Shown: positions 13,701 through 26,900 of the stretch, piece by piece
Position numbering within the stretch: the stretch's first letter is position 1
Layout: each line of letters begins with the position of its first letter
From: Mesocentrotus franciscanus
Lineage: Eukaryota; Echinodermata; Echinoidea; Camarodonta; Strongylocentrotidae
Length of the DNA stretch: 64,000 nucleotides
Reading direction: 5' to 3'
Assembly (NCBI GenBank): GCA_037976565.1
Contig: CP137683.1
Location: forward strand, 12,307,923-12,371,922
Notes under the pieces: model-generated
What the model saw: only the letters and a program-made list of their open reading frames with translations
What the model was told of the DNA's origin: nothing
Databases searched by the model: none
Translations under genes and position numbers: made by a program

Positions 13701-14099
13701 CCCACTCAGCGAAAAATTGGCTTCTTTGCGCCTATTTGTTATACGGTGGCGATATAATAACACAAATGGACATCACAGCACTAAATAAAATTATTGAATA
13801 AATATGACGTTGATTGTCTCTCTCGATTGTAGGGTGTGATTGAAATGAAGAAAAAGTAACCCATGTTTAAGGCCAAGATCTGAAAGTCGGGGGGTACTTT
13901 AGGACAGTTTAATTTGCAGCACAAAATCATAAAATGTTTTAGGGATTTTTGCAAAAAAGTAACCCATTAGAGCGACACATCCCCGTATACCGTATTAGGC
14001 GAGTACCTCCCCCTCTCCCGGGGTCAGTGATGCAAAGTGCAAGGGGGCGAAAATAGACACGAACTTCCGGTATAACCGTCCCATCATTCACATGGTGAT

Positions 14100-14330
14100 T
14101 GTTGACATGTTTTGGCGCGCCTCAATACACAGCTGAGCAATTCCGCGCGAATCGCGAATCTCTGTACGTGTTCAATGCACAACGATCGCACTGCAAAGAT
14201 ATATGCTATAACGTGTTTCATTGCGTACGTACTACGTGTATGCGTTTGCATGTGATAACGTGCCCAGCAAGATAGCCTGAACTAGTCTGCATTGCTGTAT
14301 AAATTAAGTGGAGGTGTAGTTCATGCGGTA
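14100..14330 (+). promoter_or_regulatory. Candidate RIF1 promoter with E2F-type site
   Basis: This patch is locally CpG-rich and contains TTTTGGCGCGCC at 14110-14121, a close match to the E2F consensus (TTTSSCGC). It lies about 830 bp upstream of the RIF1 start codon. A usable donor (gcg/gtaagc, GT at 14328) and an acceptor (atctcag, ending at 14913) would allow a non-coding first exon. RIF1 acts in S phase, so E2F control is plausible, but transcription start is not shown by the sequence. Confidence 0.3.
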
Positions 14331-14949
14331 AGCGCAAGCTGGCAAGCAAGATTGTGTAAAGTCAGCTCAGACAAACGTTTTAATGCAGATAAGAATTTCT
14401 ACAGTAATTTGTGTATGTATAATGTCATGTGTATTCTTTTCGATTTGATGATCACCTGTGTCGCATGTCGGCTGTGAGTGTGAGTAATCATGATTGTGCT
14501 TGCCTTTAGTTTAAACTTTAACTGTCGCTTTTTGTTTTTTGCTTTTGGCTTTTGCCGGCTGCCAGTCAATTCGATCATGTCGATTATTTCTCTGCCTTGT
14601 TTGGTAAAAATTATTGGATGATGTTTATTGTTGGTTCAGTTTGTTAGTCAGTGGTAACTGCTGGTGTTCTTAATCTTAATCCAGCCTCACATAGCCATAG
14701 GGATAATTCTGTGAATGCCTCATGCAACCTAGACCTAGTTAAATAATAAGGTTATAAACAACACATTGTTTACAAACTGAGGAGTCTGTTTTAATTTTCC
14801 CACCCCTGTTTCAGTGTTTGTTCATGCATTTCTCATTCAGATCTTCAAAGCTGTTCACACGTTGCAACATGGTACAGACCCTATACTAGTTTTCACCCTT
14901 TATTGCATCTCAGCTTTGTCTGCGTTAATCTGATGTGGAGATAATCAAC

Positions 14950-17900
14950 ATGATGGTGACGGCTGCCATGGATGTAGGCGAAGAAGTCTCCACATTCCAG
15001 ATTGTCATGGGCAAGCTCCAGGGCAAGCAGGATGGTGGGGCAAGCGAGGACAGGGCCGGTGCTTATGATGCGATATCCAAGTAAGACATGTACTGGTTAA
15101 GGATTAGCCTGTGAACAAAGGAGCTCCTGCACAAGCTGTCATTAGCACATATTGTGATCTTCTACTCTTTAAGTAGGCCTACCCCTATTATTATATTATA
15201 TTGTCTGCCTATTCTCTATTGACCCAATCTGCGAAGGATACAACTCCGCAGTTCTCCAACCTGGAAGAAATCAAGAAGAAGAAGAAGAAGAAGAAGCTGT
15301 CTTATAAAGAGTTGATATTAATTGCAATTGATATCAATTAATCACACCTATGTACATAAGAGATAGGAGACCGCAAACTTGCGATCGATTGCAGGACTTG
15401 CGATTGATTTGGATCGATCGTACCTCTTTATAGGTGTAGCATAGTCATAGAAATGAAATTGTGATAAATTGAAAGTTAGCTTAAACACATATCTTTTTTT
15501 GTTGGGGGGTAGAATTCAGTCAAAAAAGTGTTGTCATCTCAGGGTTCTGAAAAAATCAAAGGGACTTTGGGGATCCTCTTTATTTTTTTGGAAAAGCATA
15601 AACAGATATTTGTGATATTTCTTATTTTAAATTTGTTTTTGGGGTAATCATAAATTACTGGATGTTTAATTGAGACATCCTTTCCGATCATTGGTTATGT
15701 TATTTATTAAATTCATATTTTTAGGATAAATGAAAAAATAAATGGAATTATACTGATGGCAAATAATCACATTTGTGTGAAAAACAGAGATGTACTGACT
15801 ACTTGTTTGTTATTTATTAACCTAAAATTAAGAAATCACTGGATATGTACATGTTCATTGATGAATATTTCTTTTTGGTAGAAAATGGCCACAGAAAGAT
15901 TTCTCAACGGGTATTTGTAGACTGTAAGTTGGGAGGCCAGAAAATGTCAAATGTCCCTTCTAGTGTGGAATCATACTAACAGGCCATTTTCGTAATGCAA
16001 TAAAATTTAATGCACAAATCTTTGTGAAGTGCCTCGTTACGAATTATTTAATTCACCCGTTATGAATAACTGTATTTCAATACATACATTACGTGTTGTT
16101 AGGTAGGACAAGCCGTAATGTTTGTCCTACCTAGCAACTATTAATGTATGCAATTTGTATTCTGACTATTGAAATACAATTAGTCATAACGGGTGAATTA
16201 AATGATTTGTAACATGGTGCATAATAAAGATTTATGCATTCAATTCCATTCAGAGCAGCTAAGATATCAGAGCTTAATACCGTCCTCTCTTGTTACAGCT
16301 GGTTCAAGGAGAATGATGCAGCCAAGGTCAAAGACAGTGAGAACCTGGATGTCGGCGTCTTGGTTCGTCAATTCAGTACTGATGTCATGTCGGAGGACAC
16401 AACCTTGGTTCAAGCTGCTCTGCCTGCCATGGGCTTCTGTCTCAATCAAGCAGGGATCTTGAGGTAAGAAAAAAAAAGGTGATCCAATATTGTAGAGGTG
16501 TTGTGGTTCAGTGGATAAGTCTCTGGACTGCGAACTACAAGGTACAGGGTTCGAATCCCTGCTACAACACTAACCTCCTTTGGCAAGACGTTAATCTACC
16601 TTCTGAACCTTCTGAATTTGTAGTCAGCAGGCGGTGCCCGCATGTCGCTAACTTGTATGGCAGGTGGTACATGCTAGAGCGCGTTTCTAAAGTTCTCAAC
16701 AGATGGGGCTAGAACAGACTGCTGGTCGAGGGCGTTCCACGCTCGTCCAGTTCTCGGGAAAAAGCCAGTAACTCCTCGTGAGAGGGAAAATGCTGACTTT
16801 AATAAGTGATGATGATTTTAATTGGAAATATGTCTTGAAAATTGTTTAAATCTTTCTTCCGATAAACAACCTAACCTTCATGATTTTTGTTCATTTTTTG
16901 TTTACTTTCTTTGATCCCCACAGGGCATTTACCGATGAACACTGCAGTCTGGTAGTAAAGGCATTGTGCAATTGTTTGCTAAAGACGGACGACAAGAGTC
17001 TCTGCACTAGAGCATTATGGTGTCTCGCAAAGCAAAACATCAAACCAGAAATCATTAAAGAAGAGGTAATTGTCCTTTTCTTCTTTGTCTGAGTTAATTT
17101 TGCATGTATGCAGAAGTAAACATAATTTTTTAGACAGTTTTATTGGAGTTAGATATAGGGTAAGTCAAAGATTCTTAAAATCCCTGCTTATCAAAGTGAT
17201 AAGAAGTTTTTTTATTAGATAAGTACATTGATTTGTTTACATCATACATGTACCTTGCCTTACAACTCTGCAGATGTGTTAGATTAGCCCTGTGCTAAGC
17301 AAGTTGCCCAATAAAAGTCTACTACTACTAACCTTAACTACTTCTCATGAATTTGATACTGTAAATCTTCTATTTAACATATTATTCGAAAGGAAATAGG
17401 CTTCTAATTTCTAGAAATGAGCACAATCGAACACACTGTTTGCAAATAATCGTCGTTTGGATTTTCCCCCACTTCAGATCCATACAATCCTGTGTAGCGT
17501 TGAGAAGGCCGTCCAAGGAGAGGGAAGTGCCAAGTCAATGACAGTACAGCATGAATCTATCAATGTCATTATCAGGTAAATCAAATCAATATATCTACAA
17601 ATAAGTACAAAGCTGCTTTTATATTTATATTTGCGCAAGATAATTGAAACAAACAAAACTTCGCAAATCGTAAAATATTCTGGGTCTTCAGTAATCATTA
17701 CTCTGTCATCAAGTGTTTGAGTTTGTGTGGAAAGTTAAAAAAAAATTTGGGAATTTCTTTCATTCATTTTAACAGTTTTAACTTGGTATGAATAGTTTTC
17801 GATAGGATCGAGTTTATGACCCAGTTCATCTTGGTGCAGGAAGAAAGATGGGTCTTACCATGTCAAAAATGTACTGTCTACAGGTTAGGGAATTGCTTTG

Positions 17901-20900
17901 GATTTTCAAACAATAACATGGTTGATAACTCTTTTCATGGTTACCCCATATCATTCTACCAGATTACAGGAGCAGCTCCCCGAGGCCATGTCCCTCCATG
18001 CGGCCCGCTGGGGCAAGCTCCTCCTCCCCAACCTGGTCCATACGGCCCCTAGGATCCGGGACCGGGCCGTCCACGCCACCCACCTCGGCCTGGTAGCCAT
18101 GGTGCAGGCAAGGGCGGAGCTAGTTGGGCCTTTGGTTGCTGATTTGAAGAGCACCTTGCTGACGGAGATGATTAAATTGTTCCGGGCCAGGAATGAAATG
18201 TTGATGCTGAAAGTATGGACTTACTATGTCACCATTCTAGGAAAGGTGAGTGATGGGAATTAAAATAAAAATTAATTAAATAAAAAATGTAAATTTGTTA
18301 AATTATTATATTAGTTGTTTACTGTGGTTACAAAAGTCCTGCGTTTTTAAAGATGTATTAAACCTATATATTGATTTGCCCAAAGGATAATTATTAACAA
18401 TGTCTATGAAAAAAAATTATAACTAAAAGCAGAAACAATAGTACGTGTTCACTTGTGGTGAGATTGACCATTATTTAAAGTAAAAGGAATATAAGAAGTC
18501 CTGTTTTTGCCTGTTCTAGGCTTCTCAAGATAAAATTGGTGGTTTAGGGCTATGATCAAGGTCTATACACTGTTTTTGAATGTGGCTGAATTGCATATTA
18601 GTTTGAGGCTATTTCCATCAGATATAAAAGGATGTATTGCTTCATTATTCATTACTTTTCCAAGACTGCTCCTCTAACCACTGAGCTTTCCGACACCTCC
18701 TCCCCCTCATCCACACCCTGCTCCCATCTGCTCCCCTCCAACGTGATATTTCATGCATACACGCCTTGTACAATGATTGTTATGTTTGTTTTTTTGACAG
18801 ACACTGCACAAGGGTGGTAGCTTGATCAACAGCCTTCTCACAGTGATTGAGCTAGGCTTCAAAAACCCACAACCTGAGGTGAAGAAAGCAGCTTACAAGA
18901 GCTGGCAGGCACTCATCGATAACTTCAGTCTAGACCTGGGTATGTCTGTGTGTGTATGTTTGAATGAAGTTAGACGATCATTCTTACGGTATTAAAAAAA
19001 GTGTTACTATGAAAATTATGGTATATTATTGAGAGGTACATGTTAATTGTCATAAACAATCTGAAATAGGACAGAATGACGTTTAACGTCTATGCATCGC
19101 GGCTTGCATATGTCTATATACAGTTCAGAGAGATGACAAAGTTCCCAGAAATACAATTTTTTATGATTATTATTATGATATCAAGGACAAACTGTTACAG
19201 GTAGCAAAGTAAATAACTAAAAATTAGTGTAAATTGAAACTGAAGTTGATGTCATTTGTGAAAAGTACTCTAAAAAACACACTATTAACATTTTCACACT
19301 ATCTCACCTATTCTCCTTCATATTCATCTCAGTTGTTAGATATTGTTTATTAATTATTTGCATTGTTCATACTTGTTTTCATCCAGATGTCCTTAGTAAT
19401 GCCAAGAGGCTCAAACTGCTGATGCAGCCTTTCCTAGCAACCAGTATCCGATTTGAGAGTGTTGTGCACACCAAGCTAGATACATGGTGGCGTCTTGTTT
19501 CATCTCTGGGGACGAGGTTGCCTTCTACATTTCCAGTGGTAAGAAGTGACTCATATTTCCTCAAAGAGGAGAATGATGGTGGGCGTGCTTTTTGATGTTG
19601 TGTGTGTAATTAATCATCTTCATTCCGCTTTATTCATACTCTTATCTAGTAGTGTCTTCAATATTTTATTAAATGAACTCTCAAATATTTAATTTAGATA
19701 AATTGATGATGTACAGTCATGATAGCATTTGTGCAGAATACTGCTGTGTTTCTTCAGAGACTGATGTTTTACTTCATAAACTTTAACAATTCCCTATAAA
19801 GATGTTTATGAGCTTTCCATTAATAAAATATGATAAAAGATATTAACATATATCATCACATGATAAGCAGATACAGAATGAGGTTTATAATGAATTTATT
19901 GGCGACAGTAGGACAATCATTAACCACCAACTTTGTGAGAGTTAAATTTGTGACGGTTTTATTGACAAATATTTGTTTACGTTTCAAGGTATGCGCACCA
20001 CTTCTGCAATGCACGTTGGGACCGATAAGAACTGGTGCCGCAGGGGTAGTGACCCCCAACAAAGGAGGGGCAACGGCGCCCCCATTCTTGCAGGGATTCA
20101 GCACCCCTCAGGCTAGAACAGGTATGATAACAAGATGAGGATGATGATCTTTGTAGTCATGGTCATGATGTTTGTGGTTTTCATGACAAGGGGTTCTAAA
20201 GGCGATTTTCCAGTGACAAATACAGAGAATTTTGAATGAGATGACAAGATTAAAATGAGGGTATAGATGATGCCTTTAGTGTGATTATTGATGAGGATGA
20301 AGATATTAATTGTTGTCATGGAAACAATGTTGATTTTTTTTTTTCAAGCTATGTAGTTCTTGCAATGATACTGTGATACACAGATACTTACCTTATACTT
20401 TGTAAACATTTGCATTTCTTCAGATCTGTTTTCAGAAACGATAATTATCAATTTTTCTTTCTCATCAGCCATGCTTCCAGCAGCAAGCCCCATCACACCT
20501 CGTCTCAACCTCTCCTCTCTGAATGGCTCCAGTGCCCAGCAGACCTTTGCATCTGTCCAGCTGAGAGGGGTTCGCATGTTGGCGGCCATCTTGGGCATCC
20601 AAGAACCTCCCAAAGATGGTTCGGGTGAGTCTAATGAGAGTTTGTCGGAAGAAACAACCTGGAAAATGCTGAGTCGGCCCATTCCGTGATATGGACAGCA
20701 AATCCCACCAAAGAATTTCCATCATAAACTTGTATTTTTTGTGGAAAAATAATAGAAAATATTTTTTGCTCAGAAACTCAAACAGACAAAGGTCATTTTG
20801 GAGATGTTTCTCCAAATTTTTACATGTATTATCCCCAATCCAACAGTCAAAAGTATAAAAATACAAAATATGACACTTCTTTCATATTCCATATGTGTTG

Positions 20901-23900
20901 GTAAACTAAGTAAAACTTACTTGTACGTGTATTTTTTCCAGCAATTATATGTGGTGATGATAGTGATTGTGATGAGCGTGATGGGTATGATTGTTGTGAT
21001 GATAAAAACGATGATGATGATGAGGAGGAGGAGGAGGAGAATTTCTGTTCTGCATCAACAGTATTTTTCATTGAATGATACCTCCAGCTTATTCATCGGA
21101 TATGACCTCTTTATAGGGACCTCTTTATAGTAACTGATAATAAACACACCTGCAAATGTTACTGAATTAAGAGCAAAATAATTCTCACACAATGTCCAAG
21201 TTATTGGTTACAAGTATTCTTACAAGTATGGTTTCTTTTCTCTCATCCACAGAGTCAATAGATGTATTGCCCCAGAGGATCTTGAGTAGCCCTAGTGTTT
21301 TCAGCAAGGTTGCCACAAGTCTTGTCCCATTTGTGATGGATGTCTTATTCCTTCAAGACGAGACAATAGGTGAGTGAAATTATATCTTTGTTAATGGAGT
21401 AGGCCATTTTCTTAATATAATCAAATTACATTATGTGTTGTTAGGTAGGAAGGACAAGCCATAATGTTTGTCCTACCTGGCATCAATTAATGTATGCAAT
21501 TCACATTCTGACTTTTGAAATACAATTATTTATAACGTGTGAATGAAATAATTTGTAATGAGGCACTTAACAAAGATCTGTGCATTAAATTTGATTACAT
21601 TACGAAAATGGTCTATTGGTTAGCAATTTGTACGTCAGTCTTCTAATACCAACATTTTTTGTAAGAAGGTATGGGTAGCATTTCTTGAAGATTTTAACAT
21701 TTATGCTAATGGTCTTTGGGTCATCTAAATCTCTAAAGTCCATATTCTACTAATTCGGTTGAACATGACCCTAGGGCTAAGATCACATTAAACAAAGGAA
21801 AACGTCGGGTTAAATTTATATAGAATATGGGGCTCTATAATTCTTTCTTTTGTACGTTACTATTCATGAAATCATAGCCAGTAGTTTGTGAAAGGACTAG
21901 CCCACATGTTTTAAGTCCAGTATATGGCTCTTTTCCCTCACCATTAATAATCTTAAGGAACAATTCATCTTAATCTCCCAAATGACTGAAGAAACCAATG
22001 TTAATCCCTTTAGAGCCATTGTTGGCTAACGAGACATTTCTTTTTTGTACTTACAAAATGAAAAAAGATCCTAGGAGTAGTTTCCTACTTACTATGTTGT
22101 CCAAATATATAGTCAGATGAAGTTTCCCACATTGAGTTTAATCAGGTGAGAGGATCGAGGTTGAGGGGTCATCGAAGAGGGATAGTGTTGGCGTCTTTAC
22201 CCTCTTCGTAGAGCACCTGACAACGCTCATCAACTCTAATCAACTACCGCCCTCTACAGTTCTAGTGAGTGTCGTAGAAATTATTGTTATTTGTAAGCAT
22301 TGTTGGTCCAAAATGCATTCATGTTCAAGTAGAAGTTATTTGATTCTAGTTTATACACTTTAATTCCTCAAGAGATTTCCTTGGTATGAACTGGTTGCAT
22401 TAGGGCCTTTGTTGAATACTTTTAGATGTAAGCTTTAATATGTACCATTTTCAGGAAACATATATTGGGACAAATCAGTTTTCACATACTCAACTTGGTA
22501 AGAGTATGAATAATTTAGTTGTTAACTGTATATCATATTGCTTTGAAAAATCATGATTTTTTTTTTTTTTTGGAGCTGTTCTGATGAGTTATGATAAGGT
22601 TCAGTTGTAACTGACTGCATGGAATGACAATTAGGAACTAATTTTGCATAGTTGGAAGGAAGGAATGTGAAACTCCAGTGTCATGTTTTTTTGACTATTC
22701 ATTGACATCTTCTGTATATATATTTTTTTCTTCCTAGAAACTTCTTGATTCAGTAAGTCAGCTGCCAAAGAAAGTACTATCATCTTCAAGCTATCATACA
22801 GGAAGTGCTGGTGTCATGCATGTAAGTTGCTCATGTGCTAGACTTGTTAATTATCTCTTGCTGGGGTGAAGCAGTCCAACTCTCATATTTTGTCACTTTC
22901 TCTTTGTTAAAACTTCACCATTCCATTAGCATTCTTTCGTGATTTGTTATGACAATTTGTTTAATTTATCATTTCTAAAACTCACTAGCATATCAATACT
23001 GAACATATTTTGTTCAACACTGTTTCAAAGTGATTTATCATGTAATTGCAAAACTCATAATTTTTTATACTACAGAAATATTTTCTAATGTGCAGCCCTA
23101 ATATTGAAATACACTGTGTTTTCAAGCTGTTAATTTTTTTTTCTTTCATTACAGGGTACGCCAGCTCTGTTCCTCACCAGTCTTCTCTTCAATCAAACAA
23201 CAGTAGTCTCTAAACCAGAAGAAAGGTACGAACCTGGGGCCATATTCAATTTAGTACGCGGATTAAGTAGTTGAACAAGTGTCTATTTGTAGGCAGTGCC
23301 TCTCTGTTTGTGCCTTATTCTGCCCGGTATATGGTGACTTTAAAGGTACTATGTCCCATTTGCAGGCCAAAAAAATGAAAAGGTTAAATTCCAACGGCAT
23401 TTGAAAGACAATACTAATTTAGAACTTCCCTAAAAAAGGGGGCTTGAAAATGTCTTTAAGTGGAAAAATAACGACTATTAGTTGTCGAATCGACTTAGGA
23501 GCTATAGAGCCAGTAAGTAATAGTCTGATTTTTCAGACCATTGTACCGAATGGTCGTACGTTTTATGCTGCGCAAAGATTCAATCAGTTTAATTTTGGCC
23601 ATTACAAGAAGTGGGTTATTGATGTAGACAAATGCTCATGTACCCTTTACAGCTCATTTTATGTATGTTATTACCAAAGATGAAAAAAGCCAGTCAGTCA
23701 CTCAATAGTGTCTGACAGTGAAGTCTAGCAAGTAAACGGGTTTCCTTGCATAATTTGAATATTAGGACACTGCTAACGTTTAAATTTCACAGATAGGACA
23801 TACATGACATATTCATAATTCCTGCAAAGTTCTATAGAATTTGATGTTGGCTGCAAAAGGGACATAGTATCTTTAAAGACTAATTTTTTTCTTCATTCTT

Positions 23901-26900
23901 AAGGCTTTTATAGTCAACTGTTATAAAGACTGCTCATTCATGAGCAATAATGGCAGTGGTATTAATGTACAAACGATTATTTTAGTGAATTCAGCTAGTT
24001 TTAGTTTTTGCTCATATATTCCTTTTTGTGCCAAGTTAAATTTCCATAAAGTATTTCATCATCTATTTAATTCTTGTCGTACCATTGCAGGTTCTTCAGT
24101 ATTCTTATGAGACTGGTCGAGTGCGGTATGGCGTCTCCCGGTACCTTCCTGGGCTTCAGCCAGTCCGTCATGGCCATCGTTGACAAGGTCTCAGATTCCG
24201 TCACCAACAAGGATGCCCTCTGGAGGATGTGGAGCGCGCTGGCAGGCCCACTATTGCAACACATTGTTCAGGTAACCGTTTTTTATTGTGAAAAGCGTAT
24301 TGATGTTTAATTTTAAGATTCTTTGAACCAACATGAGAATGAAGAAGGCAGACAGAACTTTTGATGTAGCAACACTCAGAATCTGTTGAAATATTATTGA
24401 AATATTCAGTGTGAGATGATATTCATACTTGTAACATTCAGGGAAGGAGTGCAAAAATTGCAATATTCCAACTAAGTGAATATACACAGCTACATTGAAA
24501 ACTATGCCATGATTCTACTGGTATGCCTTATAAGCCTATAATTTCTGCATGTCTGCAAATACCTTTCCTCATGTACGAATATCCTTAATAATTTTTTGTT
24601 ATTGAAACATTTACATATAAATAAACTGTATATAAAGACCACCTGTCTGTAAAGACCACAGTTTCTCCCTTGAGTGCTCTGATGTTCAGGTTTGACTGTA
24701 TTTGAAATAATAAAACTGTCTCTGATTTGTCTATTTCATGTTTAGACGAATGAAGTAAATCAAGGTGACTCCCTCGAGCATGATTTCTCAGCTGTGATTG
24801 CCTGTCTGCTGTTTCCGATTCAAAGATTGCTTACGGATGATCTCTCCCAGGTAAGTGTGTCAGTAGTGGCCAACCTTCCAGCCTTCTTGGCAGCTATATT
24901 TCTGGGCCCGTTGCCTAAAACTTACCATTAATGGTAACTTTGCCATCAATATAAACTACCATGGCAAAATCACTCAACAGCCAATAAAATAAAATCAAGG
25001 TTTCCATGGAAGTTACCATTAAAGGCAAAGTTACCATCAATGCTAAGTTTTATACAATGGGGCCCTGGACAGTATTTTTAATTTTTATAAATTTCTATTC
25101 CTAAAGAATGATGGCATTAACTTGAAAACATATAATGAAAGAATCTAAATTCCTTGATGTTGATTATGAGAGTGAGAGACGTTCTACTTTAAGTTTTCTT
25201 TTATGGAGCCTACTCTCACAACACTGCTTATATTTATTTGAAAGAATGATGGCTTTAATAAATGAAAACCACATCACAAAAATATATTTGACTATCATAT
25301 TTTTTATTATGAGAATATGAGACATTCCTTTTCATTTTGCTTACTCGCAGCCTACTGTCAAAACACTCTTAAAACTGTGGTCAGAGTTGTGCGAGGCATT
25401 CGCCCGATCTGCATCGAGGGTCTCCATCGCCGAAGCAAACCAATGCTGTGAAGATATCAGTAGCAAGCTGATGACACAGATGGATGGAACTGCTCTTGAG
25501 GTCAGTAGGTCAAAGTTCATGTCAGAAATGTTTGCCTGTTCTATCAACATTCCTTTCAAAATGGGTATTTAAGCTCAGATATCCTGAAAAATAATACATA
25601 TTTTCAGAAATATATTGCAATTTGATTAGTGCTTCTGGTAGACAAGTAACAAATTTTAAAAAAAATTTAGTAGATGTTTTTAGGATTCAAGAAACCATTG
25701 AATTGTAAGTTCTCACAGATTTTCAGGTACGTTGATGAAAATAAGGGGCCATTTGAAATAATCGCCCTCTACAGGAGCAATGAATGCTGTGAATTTTGAG
25801 AACTGCATTTATATGTACCAACTGCTCCAGCTGAAAAAAAATCACAGCTTTCTATTGAGTCTTCATGATTTTCTTAAATATTGAAGCATCCCTGACAGGA
25901 CACATCTATAAAGTAATGAGATCGTGTGAATATATATTTGTATGTAAATTTTTGCGTATTAATTCATTCATTTTTGTATGTGTATCCTCTCTCACAGAAA
26001 TGGTGCTATGTAGATGCTGTAGGCCAGATATGTCAAGTGATCACACGGAACCTTGATCTGTCACATTACACCGTTACTACCCCAGGATGTAAGTATCTTT
26101 ATGAACTTTGTTGACCTTCCACACTCTATCAGGAGCGCCGAGTCTATGTCAACATTCATGTCGGCCCTCAAGACTTTCCTGTTCCCAGCTACGACATCAT
26201 CTCAAGAATAATACTAATGCCAACAAAGACTATTATACAAATAATACACAGCAGTGAGGGCATTAGTAAGAATTACCCTCACAAGGTACCTTTGGAACAG
26301 TCTAACACGCCCAAGGCGACAACCGAGGGTGTTTGGACTGTTTTGAAGGTACCGAGTGTGGGTAATTTTACTAATGCCCGAACAAAATGATGTGTATTAT
26401 TGTTTTATAAGATTATGTTTTATTTGTTTTATAAAATGTTTTATAACATGATTTTACTAATGACCGGTCATTAGTATTTGATACTGACCGGTCATTATCA
26501 TAATTACGTGTTAGGCAAAATAAATGCCTGGTCACGTGTACGCTCTCAACCAATCATTTGATTAGGATCCACGTCATCTTATAATGGAAAATAATCTGAA
26601 ATTGAAATACTGACGAAGAATGTTATATTTGTGAGACATTGTAGAGTAAACGCAATGAGCGCCCATCAGAGGTGGACACTGGCGCTATACAAGAAACCAT
26701 CATCATGTATTGCTCTGCCAATTTTTTTTGGCAACATTTGACGGCAAATTAAGCCATTCTGTGTGGTTTACCTTGTGAGATGAGAATGACATGTAGGTGT
26801 GATGTATGGCACAGCTCTTGTCTCCTGGACATGTAGGTGTGATCTTTGGCACAGCTCTTGTCTCCTGGACATGTAGGTGTGATGTATGGCACGGCTCTTG

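Noticed and set aside
16490..16562. Functional tRNA gene
   Set aside because: A and B boxes are good but the anticodon stem does not pair, and the SINE body follows directly.
23444..23683. 79-codon ORF with a partial relative near 52201-52383
   Set aside because: Both lie in copies of the same inverted-repeat element; the frame is not kept between copies.
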